64,000 bases of DNA, from positions 2,976,001 through 3,040,000 of the forward strand of contig JADJRH010000001.1 of assembly GCA_016712345.1 (NCBI GenBank), in the 5' to 3' direction. The translations under genes and the position numbers were made by a program. This stretch comes from Polyangiaceae bacterium. Its GTDB lineage: Bacteria; Myxococcota_A; Polyangia; Polyangiales; Polyangiaceae. The notes under the pieces are model-generated. The model was not told the DNA's origin, ran no database searches, and was given only the letters and a program-made list of their open reading frames with translations. Below are positions 17,833-25,848 of this stretch, in pieces. How positions within the stretch are numbered: position 1 is the stretch's first letter; every line of letters begins with the position of its first letter.

Positions 17833-18618
17833 ATGCGCATCACGGGCACCTGGACGATCGCAAAACCGTTCGGAGTGCCCGTTCGCATTCACTGGTCCGT
17901 CCCGCTTTTCGCGTTCCTTGCCGGCGGTGTACACTTTGCGCCCGGCGCCTGGATTGCCGCGCTCCTCCTCGTACTGATCCACGAAGCCGGCCACGCGTTC
18001 GTCGTGAAACGCGTCGGCGCCCGCCCCATCGCCCTCGACGTTCTCGGTTTCGGCGGCCTCTGCTGGTGGGAAGGCTCCGTCACTCCCATCGGTCGCGCGT
18101 GCATCGCGTGGGGCGGCGTGTGGGCGCAGATGATCGTTCTCGCCCTCACACTCATCGGCGTTGCCATTTGGGGCCGCCCCGAACAGCCGTTTTATAACCA
18201 GATGATCGATGTCGCGATCACGAGCAACCTCTGGCTCATCGGCATCAACCTCCTGCCAATCGCACCGCTCGACGGCAAAGAAGCGTGGTCCCTCTTCCCC
18301 CTCCTAAAACGCCGTTTTTCGCGCAGGGCTGCACCCGCAAAAACAGAAAGTGTACTCATTCGAGCGGCTCTCCCACCGCCCGAAATGCGTACACAAACAA
18401 AAAACAGCAAAACGCCCGCTCCGGCCCCGATGCCCTCCAAAAAACCAACAAAAAACGCGTTTCCTCCCCTCGACGCCTACGAGCCCGCAGAAGACGACTT
18501 CACCGCTGAAGCCCGCGCCGTGATCGAACGCGCCCGCGCGATCGCGCGCGAAGCGTCCACACAGAGCCCACCTCCGAGCGACGTAAATCCCGATGCGGAC
18601 CGCCGAGGACGCAGGTAA
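17833..18618 (+). CDS. M50 (site-2 protease) family membrane metalloprotease
   Basis: This is a multi-pass membrane zinc protease. The HEAGH zinc site lies at about residues 50-54 in a hydrophobic helix, and the second motif, NLLPIAPLDGKEAW (about 138-151), supplies the third ligand Asp, as in the SpoIVFB/S2P family. The N-terminus (IAKPFGVPVRIHWSVPLFAF) is typical of the SpoIVFB-like branch. The C-terminal third is a hydrophilic, Lys/Pro/Ala-rich cytosolic tail. The gene starts 3 nt after the lon stop. Intramembrane cleavage followed by Lon degradation of the released fragment would be a sensible pairing, but that is inference. Confidence 0.85.
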   Translation: MRITGTWTIAKPFGVPVRIHWSVPLFAFLAGGVHFAPGAWIAALLLVLIHEAGHAFVVKRVGARPIALDVLGFGGLCWWEGSVTPIGRACIAWGGVWAQMIVLALTLIGVAIWGRPEQPFYNQMIDVAITSNLWLIGINLLPIAPLDGKEAWSLFPLLKRRFSRRAAPAKTESVLIRAALPPPEMRTQTKNSKTPAPAPMPSKKPTKNAFPPLDAYEPAEDDFTAEARAVIERARAIAREASTQSPPPSDVNPDADRRGRR

Positions 18619-18632
18619 GCTACCCGTCCCTC

Positions 18633-19769
18633 ATGGCGCTCAAGCCCTGTCCCAATTGCGGGTGGATGTGCAACGACGCCGATGCCGCTTGCAACATGTG
18701 CGGCAAGCCCACCGGTTTCGCCGGTGGCCGTCCGGCTGCTGCACCGGCTCCCCCACCTCCTGTGGCTTCCGGTGGTGCGTACGCACCGCCCGGCCCGCCC
18801 GGTGGTGGCTATGGCCAACCCGCCCCGCCCCCGCCCGTATCTCCCGGCGGAATGGGCAACTACCAACCGCCTCCACCCGTCAACGCTCCCGGCGGCGCAT
18901 TCACCGGCGGCGCATTTGCGAGCGCGGCTCCCGTTCAAGAATCGGTTTCGCCGTGGGCCTCCGCGCCCGCCGCCGCCCCAGCCGCACCGGCAGCACCACC
19001 CGCGCCTTCGCCTCAATTCGGCGGCGCCCCATCCGGTCAATTCGGTGCGGCCCCCGCGTACGCACAACCCGCTGCATCCGCGGCCCCCGCATACGCCCAG
19101 CCCAACGCGGCTCCTGCGTACGCTCAAGCTCCTGCGGCGTCCCCGTATGCTCAAGCTCCAGGTGCTCCTCCCGCATACCATCCCGGCGGCGGTGTCGCTC
19201 CGCCCCCCGTTGTGAGCCCCGGCGGCGTCATTGCGCCCCCGCCCGTTGTCGGCCCCGGCGGCGTCATCGCCCCACCGCCCGCTCCACCACCCATTCTCGG
19301 CGGTGGCGTGGCTCCGCCGCCCGTTGTTCGGCCCGGCGGCCCGCCCGGCATGCCGCCCATGGTTTCCGGCGTACCGGCCATGGTCGGCATCCCCAACATC
19401 GCCCAGCCCGCGGCCATGCCCGCCGCCGGCAGCCGCGTTCTCGTCGGCTTTTTGGTCACCTTTCAAAACGACCCCAACGGCGCGTTCTGGCCCATTCACA
19501 GCGGACGACTGCAACTCGGACGCGCCGCCGCGAGCGGAGCCAACGACGGCACCGACGTAGCCCTTCCCGATCCCAGCGCATCGTCTCGCCACGCTTCCAT
19601 TTACGCCGATCCCGCAACCGGCCAGGCCTACGTAGAAGACGACGGTTCGCGCAACGGCACCTTCCTCAACGAACAACGCCTCGCCCAAGGTGAACGGCGC
19701 CAACTGCGCGACAGCGATCGCCTTCGCATCGGCAGCACCACCTTCGTTGTGAAACTTCTCGTCTCGTAA
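18633..19769 (+). CDS. Zinc-ribbon, Pro-rich, FHA-domain protein
   Basis: The protein has three parts. Residues 1-30 form a four-Cys zinc ribbon (CPNCGWMCNDADAACNMCG). Residues about 35-265 are a Pro/Ala/Gly low-complexity stretch with repeats such as PPPVVSPGGV and AYAQP. Residues about 275-378 are an FHA phosphothreonine-binding domain with the core GRAAASGANDGTDVALPDPSASSRHA and DDGSRNGTFLNEQRL. It probably binds phosphorylated partners such as substrates of Hanks-type kinases; a kinase lies a few kb away on the other strand. It begins 14 nt after the M50 protease gene and may be the last gene of the lon unit. No strong Shine-Dalgarno is seen. Confidence 0.82.
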   Translation: MALKPCPNCGWMCNDADAACNMCGKPTGFAGGRPAAAPAPPPPVASGGAYAPPGPPGGGYGQPAPPPPVSPGGMGNYQPPPPVNAPGGAFTGGAFASAAPVQESVSPWASAPAAAPAAPAAPPAPSPQFGGAPSGQFGAAPAYAQPAASAAPAYAQPNAAPAYAQAPAASPYAQAPGAPPAYHPGGGVAPPPVVSPGGVIAPPPVVGPGGVIAPPPAPPPILGGGVAPPPVVRPGGPPGMPPMVSGVPAMVGIPNIAQPAAMPAAGSRVLVGFLVTFQNDPNGAFWPIHSGRLQLGRAAASGANDGTDVALPDPSASSRHASIYADPATGQAYVEDDGSRNGTFLNEQRLAQGERRQLRDSDRLRIGSTTFVVKLLVS

Positions 19770-19879
19770 AAAATCGCCCGCCACCTGCGTACACATCAAG
19801 GCCCGCGGGACCGGCGCCGGCATTGGTGCTTTGTGTACCGAAGCGCTGTGTACACACGTCAAGGCACACGCCTTGAGCG

Positions 19880-20312
19880 CCTCCCGGGTGACTGCCAAAC
19901 CCAGAGTGACCGCTGAAACGTCACGCCAAGACCTGAACCGCCACGATGGCGGCAACCTCGTAATCAACACGGAATCACGGAGTTCCCCAGCGGCGCATGC
20001 GCCTCATTCGAACGGCGAGTAACTCGTTGCGGTTGAGTTGTCGATGCAGCAGAAAAGAGCCCGTTCTGGGAGGTCCGGCGACTTGAGATGTCCATCACGT
20101 CGCCATCCACCGGTCTCGCCGGTCTCTCGTTTTCGTCGTGGCTGCGCTCGCCACAGAACTCCATCTGGAGAACCCGACGCGCCACGCTGTTCGCTTTTCC
20201 GCTTGGCGACGGGCAAGGGTGTCCCAAACGTCTCGACAAGACTGGATCCGTGCCTTGCAGAACGTTCCGCTAAAGGGAAGTTACCTAGGAGGACACGGAG
20301 GTTCATCAGCGC
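19880..20312 (+). repeat. Composite repeat element, copy A (core 19979-20292)
   Basis: The core starts GGAGTTCCCCAGCGGCGCAT and ends GGGAAGTTACCTAGGAGG. It is almost identical to the cores at 23914, 24223, 45458 and 57895. The left flank begins CTCCCGGGTGACTGCC and includes GTAATCAACACGGAATCACGG. The right flank is short (ACACGGAGG) and then merges with a perfect palindrome, so this copy lacks the right end seen in the longest copies. Hairpins inside the core include ACCGG-TCTCG-CCGGT (20109-20123) and GTGGC-TGCGCTC-GCCAC (20138-20154). Together with its flank it fills most of the gap 19770-20337. Confidence 0.85.
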
Positions 20313-20319
20313 TGATGAA
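20302..20319. other. Perfect 18-bp palindrome downstream of the Cys-rich gene
   Basis: TTCATCAGCGCTGATGAA is fully self-complementary. It lies 19 bp past the stop of the minus-strand gene ending at 20338 and at the right edge of repeat copy A. There is no T-run after it on either strand, so it is at best a weak or factor-assisted terminator or an insertion scar. Confidence 0.4.
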
Positions 20320-20337
20320 GCTGCCCCCCTCAATCAA

Positions 20338-22260
20338 TCACATGCACATGCCGCCGATGCACATCGGCGTTGCCATCGGACAAACGTTGCCGCACGTGCC
20401 GCAGTTGTTGGCATCGGTTTGCGTGTTGACGCAGGCCGCACCGCAGGCGGTGTTCGGCGGGTTGCAGCACATGCCCATCAAACACGTTCCGCCCACCGCG
20501 CAGGTGGTGCCGCACATGCCGCAGTTCGCCTCGTCAGTCATTGTATCGGTGCACGCACCGCAGAATGCGTTGGCCGGCGCTTGGCAGCAGTTGCCTTTGA
20601 AACAACCCTGATTCGGCAAACAAACGCTGTCGCAGCCGCCGCAGTTAAACACATCCGACTGCGTATCAATGCACACCGGGGGGTCTCCGCAAACCGCTGC
20701 GATGGCCAGGTTGCACGTGCACGTGAACGAACCGATCTCGTTCATGCACGTTTCGGTTGGCAAACACGCTCCCATGCCGGCGCACTCGTTGATGTCCACA
20801 CACGACCCGGGCCCTTCGCCCATGCAGAAATAACCGGGCTCCTTGGTGCAGTTCGGCGTGCAGCCGTCGCCGCCTGCAATGTTGCCATCGTCGCAGCCCT
20901 CCGGTGGCTTGAGATCGCCGTCACCGCAATTGCCCACGCACTTCATCCCGTCCCAAGCGAAGCCGGGATCACACTCACACGTGAACGAACCGGGGGTGTT
21001 CACGCAATCGGTCCCCGTGGGACAGTTGTCGGTACCCGTTGCGCATTCGTCAATATCCACACACGGCCCAGGGCCCGCGCATGTGTACCCAGGCTCTTCC
21101 TGGCAAGTGTCGGAGCACCCGTCACCCGGCATGACGTTTCCGTCGTCGCACGTCTCGTTGCCCGTCACGTCGAGATCGCCGCACGGCGGCGAAACGCACT
21201 TGAGAAAGCCCATCGCGTCTTTTTCGCAGACCTTCGACTTGCAGTCGGCGCCCACCAAACAATCTTTTCCGTCGTCGCAGTCTTGTGGACACAAGCCACC
21301 GCAGTCGACGTCGGTCTCACCGTCCGAGAGCGCGTCGTCGAAGCAAGGTGCCGAAGCGCCCGGAATCAAGCAGTGGAAGTACTCCACCGCGTGTGGCTTC
21401 TGCCCGCTCAAATCGGTCGGATCGCCCGTCGTTGATTTGTCGGTCGGCGGCCAAAACACGCGAAACTGAATAAACCCGTCCACGTTTGCCGCGCCCGGAT
21501 CCGCTTCGATCTCCGCTGTCGGCAGAAGGGCCTTAAAGTTTTTCTCGTTCAGCTCATTCCCGTCGCACTTGTTGAGTTGGTAGAGATTAAACCGGTGCAC
21601 TTCGCCGTCGGCGCACACCGTCTCCACAATCTGCGAAGCATCGCCCGGCTTCATTTCAAACGTGCCTGAAGCGATCGGAGCCGCCGCCGGGTCATGCGCT
21701 TCGCGACAAATGTCCTCCGGCGTATTTCCACCCGTTCCGCCGGTGCCACCCGTGCCCGCACCGCCGGTGCCACCCGTGCCGCTCGCCGTGGCGGGCGCCG
21801 GAAACCCAATCGAAAAATTGGTGATGCTCGCGTAGCTGCCGGTCGCGCAAACGTCGCCCGAGCCGTCCACGATCTTGAAGGCGAACGCCGGATTTGGAAA
21901 CGCTGCCACATCGAGCGGCGGATCAAACACAATTTGCCCACCCTCCGGACGAAGCAACAAACACACATCGAGTTTGTCGCGCGCGCTGAACGCTCCAAAC
22001 GTTTGTTTGGATGCGTCGTCTACGCCGTCCACCGGGTTGTTGTTTGCGTCGAGCGCGATGCCGCACTTCGGGGCCGAAGCAACGCCCGCCGAACCTGGAG
22101 CAACCCCCGCCGCAAACCGCCGGTAGCAATTGCACTCGTCGGCGATCCAACCGCACAGATCCTGCACGTCGAACGCCTCGTTGTTGCACCCCGGTGCGGC
22201 AAGCGACGCGATCGACCCCAAAGACAAGAGAGCGAGCGAGACAGCGAAAGAACGACGCAT
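20338..22260 (-). CDS. Secreted Cys-rich protein with myxobacterial disulfide repeats and EGF-like domains
   Basis: This 640-residue exported protein has a signal peptide (MRRSFAVSLALLSLGSIASL) and a Cys at APGC that may be lipidated, although the lipobox is weak. A Thr/Gly stretch (GTGGTGGAGTGGTGG) acts as a linker at about 155-180. The C-terminal half has two copies of the myxobacterial disulfide repeat (ETCDDGNVMPGDGCSDTC and EGCDDGNIAGGDGCTPNC). These alternate with two calcium-binding-EGF-like units (VDIDECATGTDNC and VDINECAGMGAC). Three units of the type NCGxCGxxC (Stig1-like) complete the chain. It is probably a cell-surface adhesive or binding protein. GAGG sits 8 nt before the ATG. 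It shares its strand with the lipoprotein at 22305. Confidence 0.8.
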   Translation of the reverse strand: MRRSFAVSLALLSLGSIASLAAPGCNNEAFDVQDLCGWIADECNCYRRFAAGVAPGSAGVASAPKCGIALDANNNPVDGVDDASKQTFGAFSARDKLDVCLLLRPEGGQIVFDPPLDVAAFPNPAFAFKIVDGSGDVCATGSYASITNFSIGFPAPATASGTGGTGGAGTGGTGGTGGNTPEDICREAHDPAAAPIASGTFEMKPGDASQIVETVCADGEVHRFNLYQLNKCDGNELNEKNFKALLPTAEIEADPGAANVDGFIQFRVFWPPTDKSTTGDPTDLSGQKPHAVEYFHCLIPGASAPCFDDALSDGETDVDCGGLCPQDCDDGKDCLVGADCKSKVCEKDAMGFLKCVSPPCGDLDVTGNETCDDGNVMPGDGCSDTCQEEPGYTCAGPGPCVDIDECATGTDNCPTGTDCVNTPGSFTCECDPGFAWDGMKCVGNCGDGDLKPPEGCDDGNIAGGDGCTPNCTKEPGYFCMGEGPGSCVDINECAGMGACLPTETCMNEIGSFTCTCNLAIAAVCGDPPVCIDTQSDVFNCGGCDSVCLPNQGCFKGNCCQAPANAFCGACTDTMTDEANCGMCGTTCAVGGTCLMGMCCNPPNTACGAACVNTQTDANNCGTCGNVCPMATPMCIGGMCM

Positions 22261-22304
22261 AGAAAGTACCTCGCCAAATCAAAGTGAAAGAGGTGGCCGC
22301 CAGA

Positions 22305-22910
22305 TTACGGCTCCGAGTACGGCCCCGGCACCACATACGCATCGTCGCGGCCCGCGTACGTGAAAATTCCCCAGCACTGAAGCTTGTATTTCAGCGTGAA
22401 GGCCAGCGCTTCACTCAGGCTCGCCTTCGGCATGAGCAGCGCGAGATTCGCCCGTCGCACGCCCCACCAACCCGGACCGTGATCGAGCACCGAGTCGTGA
22501 AGATCTTTCGCCGCGAGCGCCGCGCTCGGCAAAATCGCCAACCGCATGCGTACCTTTCCGTTTTCCTGCCCGTTGGGAATGTCGTACCAATAAAGGTCCG
22601 GCCTCGCGCGCGCAGGAGACACTTTGGCTCCCTGCTTCTCCAAAAACACCGAAAAGTCGTCGGCCGTCAGCGGGGCCGTTTGCGTGTGTACGTCAATGCC
22701 CTGGCACGTTGCCGGAGCAAACTTAAACCCGCCCAACGTGATCGAAGGGCTGTTGTCCCCCTCCGGCGTCAAGAGCTGGTTGTCGAGCGAGGGCAGGTCG
22801 TCCGGGTAGTCCACATCGGCGTCAATGCCTCGGCACCCGAGCGAAGTGCCCGCGAGGCCCGCGAGCGCCGCGGCTGTCAAAAAGGTAGGCGCCAATCGCG
22901 CGTGTTTCAT
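22305..22910 (-). CDS. Putative lipoprotein of unknown function
   Basis: The protein of about 201 residues starts MKHARLAPTFLTAAALAGLA and has a lipobox ending SLGC, so it is probably a lipoprotein. The ATG at 22908-22910 is chosen because CGGAGCC precedes it; a start four codons upstream is possible. The mature part is globular with Trp/Tyr-rich stretches (DLYWYDIPNG and HDSVLDHGPGWWGVRRA). I do not recognise a family. It ends 45 nt before the Cys-rich protein gene and is probably cotranscribed with it. Confidence 0.65.
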   Translation of the reverse strand: MKHARLAPTFLTAAALAGLAGTSLGCRGIDADVDYPDDLPSLDNQLLTPEGDNSPSITLGGFKFAPATCQGIDVHTQTAPLTADDFSVFLEKQGAKVSPARARPDLYWYDIPNGQENGKVRMRLAILPSAALAAKDLHDSVLDHGPGWWGVRRANLALLMPKASLSEALAFTLKYKLQCWGIFTYAGRDDAYVVPGPYSEP

Positions 22911-23000
22911 GGCTCCGATCATCTATAACTTCAGAGCCTCCTGCAAACTCCTCGGCGAAGATTTGCCGCCCGTTGTTCTTTCGCTCTACAGTTTCCGCCG

Positions 23001-23723
23001 ATGAACGCGCGCCTTTACCAGCCTGCCGGATCGAGCGCCTCGCTCCCCGGCGCCCCGTCATCCCCGGGCTCCCGCCATAACCGGCCCTTGGCCACGCGGG
23101 TTTTGCCCATGGCCCTGGTTCTCGGTGCAGCCCTCGCCTTAATGGGGTGTGGAGGCTCGCCGACCGCTCCCAGGTTCGACGACGTCTTCTACCTGCACGG
23201 CGGCGGCCTCATCGACAAAAACGCCAGCTACGAAACCTACTTCGAAAAGCTCAACATCGACGCCACCGCGCAGGCCCCGCGGTACGTCGGCGTCGGCATC
23301 CTCGAAGGAGATGTGCGCCTCTCAAGGCCGATCGATTGGTACGTTCGCGGTGCCGACTACAACCCCGAAACGCGCTTTATTTCGTACCAGTCGCCGCGCC
23401 AATTCCTCTTCTCCATCTACGAGCGCATCGACCACCCGGAAGACTCCTGGGCCGATGTTCTCCGCCGTTTTGAAGGAGATCTTCGCGACCAAGGCGCTCA
23501 AATTCTCGCCGGCCGCGTTCCCGTGGCTTCAGCCAATGCGCAGGGCCGCAGCTACCTCCTCAAAACCAAAGTGGCCGCCAAACCCGCCTACCAGAGCTAC
23601 TCGCACGAAATTCTCCTCCGCAGCGAACGGCGACTTCTCCTCGTGCAGGTGGTCCACGGTGAAAACACCGACACCATCTCCGACGAAATCACCACCGCGC
23701 TGAAAAGCATCCTCGTTTACTGA
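23001..23723 (+). CDS. Putative lipoprotein of unknown function
   Basis: This 240-residue protein has a basic N-terminal extension and then a hydrophobic segment with a lipobox (PMALVLGAALALMGCGG). The start may be the ATG at 23109 (MALVLGAALALMGC), which would give a cleaner signal peptide. The mature part reads FDDVFYLHGGGLIDKNASYE and PIDWYVRGADYNPETRFISY, alpha/beta in appearance, with no known motif. It diverges from the lipoprotein gene at 22305-22910 and is followed by the tandem repeat elements. Confidence 0.6.
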   Translation: MNARLYQPAGSSASLPGAPSSPGSRHNRPLATRVLPMALVLGAALALMGCGGSPTAPRFDDVFYLHGGGLIDKNASYETYFEKLNIDATAQAPRYVGVGILEGDVRLSRPIDWYVRGADYNPETRFISYQSPRQFLFSIYERIDHPEDSWADVLRRFEGDLRDQGAQILAGRVPVASANAQGRSYLLKTKVAAKPAYQSYSHEILLRSERRLLLVQVVHGENTDTISDEITTALKSILVY

Positions 23724-23788
23724 GTACACATCGCCCGCCGTCGAGACCGGTGGAATAACATTGTGTACATCCCGAGCCGTCCAACCTG
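23724..23788. other. Short spacer with a TGTGTACA motif
   Basis: Between the lipoprotein stop and the left end of the tandem repeat element I see only a TGTGTACAT motif at about 23763 and no gene. Confidence 0.3.
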
Positions 23789-24222
23789 CCGGGTAACTGA
23801 TGCCACCGCGCAACGACCTGGAACGCCGCGCCACTTGGGACGTCTCTTCACCACGGACTCACGGAGGACACGGAGGGTCACGGAGTCCGTGGATCTCCGT
23901 GATCTCCGTGCCTCCTAGGTAACTTCCCTTTAGCGGAACGTTCTGCAAGGCACGGATCCAGTCTTGTCGAGACGTTTGGGACACCCTTGCCCGTCGCCAA
24001 GCGGAAAAGCGAACAGCGTGGCGCGTCGGGTTCTCCAGATGGAGTTCTGTGGCGAGCGCAGCCACGACGAAAACGAGAGACCGGCGAGACCGGTGGATGG
24101 CGACGTGATGGACATCTCAAGTCGCCGGACCTCCCAGAACGGGCTCTTTTCTGCTGCATCGACAACTCAACCGCAACGAGTTACTCGCCGTTCGAATGAG
24201 GCGCATGCGCCGCTGGGGAACT
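23789..24222 (-). repeat. Composite repeat element, copy B (core 23914-24222)
   Basis: This inverted copy begins on the plus strand with the terminal sequence CGGGTAACTGATGCCACCGC, continues through CTTCACCACGGACTCACGG and several CACGGAG/CTCCGTG units, and enters the core at CCTAGG (23914). The core runs to GGAACTC at 24222, where it joins the next copy with no spacer. It is nearly identical in sequence to copies A, D and E. Confidence 0.85.
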
Positions 24223-24600
24223 CCTAGGTAACTTCCCTTTAGCGGAACGTTCTGCAAGGCACGGATCCAGTCTTGTCGAGACGTTTGGGACACCCTTGCC
24301 CGTCGCCAAGCGGAAAAGCGAACAGCGTGGCGCGTCGGGTTCTCCAGATGGAGTTCTGTGGCGAGCGCAGCCACGACGAAAACGAGAGACCGGCGAGACC
24401 GGTGGATGGCGACGTGATGGACATTTCAAGTCGCCGGACCTCCCAGAACGGGCTCTCTTCTGCTGCATCGACAACTCAACCGCAACGAGTTACTCGCCGT
24501 TCGAATGAGGCGCATGCGCCGCTGGGGAACTCCGTGTTGATTACGACGTGTCAGGAATCGAGACGTCTCAAGTCATTGCGGGGTGGCTGAAGTCACCCTT
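24223..24600 (-). repeat. Composite repeat element, copy C (core 24223-24534), tandem with copy B
   Basis: The second core starts at CCTAGG (24223), exactly 309 bp after the first. It ends GGAACTCCGTG and is followed by the outer flank GTTGATTACGACGTGTCAGG and then GGGTGGCTGAAGTCACCC. It differs from copy B at a few bases only (for example ACATTTCAAG against ACATCTCAAG). The outer flank is the reverse complement of the left flank of copies D and E. Confidence 0.85.
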
Positions 24601-24747
24601 TGGTGAGTTGAGCCTCGGCGCTCGCTTTATCTGTGTGTACACAATGCAGCGAGTGCGTCGCGGGGCGCTCCGCTCTCGTGAGCGCTTACGGTTGGGCGCC
24701 TTGACGTGGGTGCGCGCGCCTTGAGACAGAAGCACCCAAAGAAGCGC
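24601..24747. other. Gene-free spacer downstream of tssG
   Basis: I see one GTGTACAC palindrome (about 24636) and GC-rich sequence with CGCTTACG- and GCGCCTTG-type imperfect repeats. There is no convincing terminator or gene. Confidence 0.3.
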
Positions 24748-25848
24748 TCAGTATCGAGGCGGCAGATCCGGCGGCTCGCCGCGATCTTCGTCGTCCGGCT
24801 CGGTGCTTGTGGGCTGCGGCTTGTCTTCGAGCGGAACGTTCACCACAAATTTTTGGCCCTGCGAACCGCCGAGCCACGCTGTTCGACCAATGGTCGACGA
24901 CCGCGGCGAACCGAGTTGAAAACGCGGCGCGGCCTCGGTCTGAACGTGAATCTCCATCATCACGTCGTACATGCCGCGCGTGAACATATCGACGAGCCCT
25001 TTGAGAACCGGGCGATTGTGTCCACCGGGCAAAAACGACAAGTAATCGTCGTACCCGAGCGGCCCGAGAACAATATTGAAGCGCCCCGAGCCGTCGTACA
25101 CATACCGGCCGATAGTGAGGTCTTGGCCGAGCACGCAGTTCATCACGCCGAGCTTGTTTCGAAGCGGTTTTTCAATGAGCGTCCAATGCCCAACGAACTG
25201 CTCAATACGAATGCCGAGTTCACCGAAAACGTCGCCGAGCACCACTTCAAGGCTTCGCGCGGCCCGCGACTTTGACGCGAGAATCGGCGCGTAGCGGAGC
25301 AACATAAACCGATCAATCGGCGTTGCGATTTCACGAAACCCATCGAGCCCGATGGTGCAAAACATTCGACGGGTGAAAGGATCGGTGCCCTTCGTGCGGT
25401 ACATCACGCTGAAGCGGTATTTGCTCCACGTGCGGTACAAAAGGCTCAAAACGCGGTGGTGCAATACGTCGAAGAGTTCACGCGCGGGCTGCGGACCACC
25501 TTGATATTCGTTAACGGCAACGCGCTCCGAAAAGTGTGTGGGGAGCGGCGAAGTGGAGCCGTAAAGTCCCATGAACGTTGTGGACACCCGAACGCGCTCG
25601 CGGTCGTCGGGGTATTTCACAACCGCCATTTCGGCGATGTCGCTCGAATGGAAAACAAGGGACGGATCGGCCCGAAGGCGAACCTTTTCGTCGTTCGCAG
25701 GACCGAGTTGACCAACGGCCGGCGCCTTGGGATGCAGCCGCTCCAAAAGGTACACAAGTCGGTAGAACGCGAAACGCCGCGCGTTTTTTTCCAACTCGCT
25801 GAGCGATTGGCTCAAATCAGGTTGAGGTTGCCGCTCTTCGGCTCCCAT
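24748..25848 (-). CDS. tssG: Type VI secretion baseplate protein TssG
   Basis: TssG (ImpH/VasB family) is a wedge component of the type VI secretion baseplate, assembled with TssF, TssE and TssK on the cytoplasmic side of the inner membrane. Family features in this 366-residue protein are the N-terminal ARRFAFYRLVYLLERLHP, RLRADPSLVFHSSDIAEM, and the TFMGLYGSTSPLPTHFSE signature. The C-terminus is an acidic Pro-rich tail (DDEDRGEPPDLPP). Its start overlaps the end of tssF by 37 nt, which indicates translational coupling. It is the last gene of the unit tssE-tssF-tssG. Confidence 0.9.
   Translation of the reverse strand: MGAEERQPQPDLSQSLSELEKNARRFAFYRLVYLLERLHPKAPAVGQLGPANDEKVRLRADPSLVFHSSDIAEMAVVKYPDDRERVRVSTTFMGLYGSTSPLPTHFSERVAVNEYQGGPQPARELFDVLHHRVLSLLYRTWSKYRFSVMYRTKGTDPFTRRMFCTIGLDGFREIATPIDRFMLLRYAPILASKSRAARSLEVVLGDVFGELGIRIEQFVGHWTLIEKPLRNKLGVMNCVLGQDLTIGRYVYDGSGRFNIVLGPLGYDDYLSFLPGGHNRPVLKGLVDMFTRGMYDVMMEIHVQTEAAPRFQLGSPRSSTIGRTAWLGGSQGQKFVVNVPLEDKPQPTSTEPDDEDRGEPPDLPPRY

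Noticed and set aside
20038..20290. An 84-codon reading (start MSMQQKRARSGRSGDLRCPS) that recurs in all five repeat copies
   Set aside because: It is open because the DNA copies are nearly identical. It has no ribosome-binding site, is highly basic and low in complexity, and several other frames of the same DNA are also open. There is no sign of protein-level selection.
20302..20319. The perfect palindrome as an intrinsic terminator
   Set aside because: It has no U-tract on either side and it abuts a repeat element, so I list it only as a palindrome.
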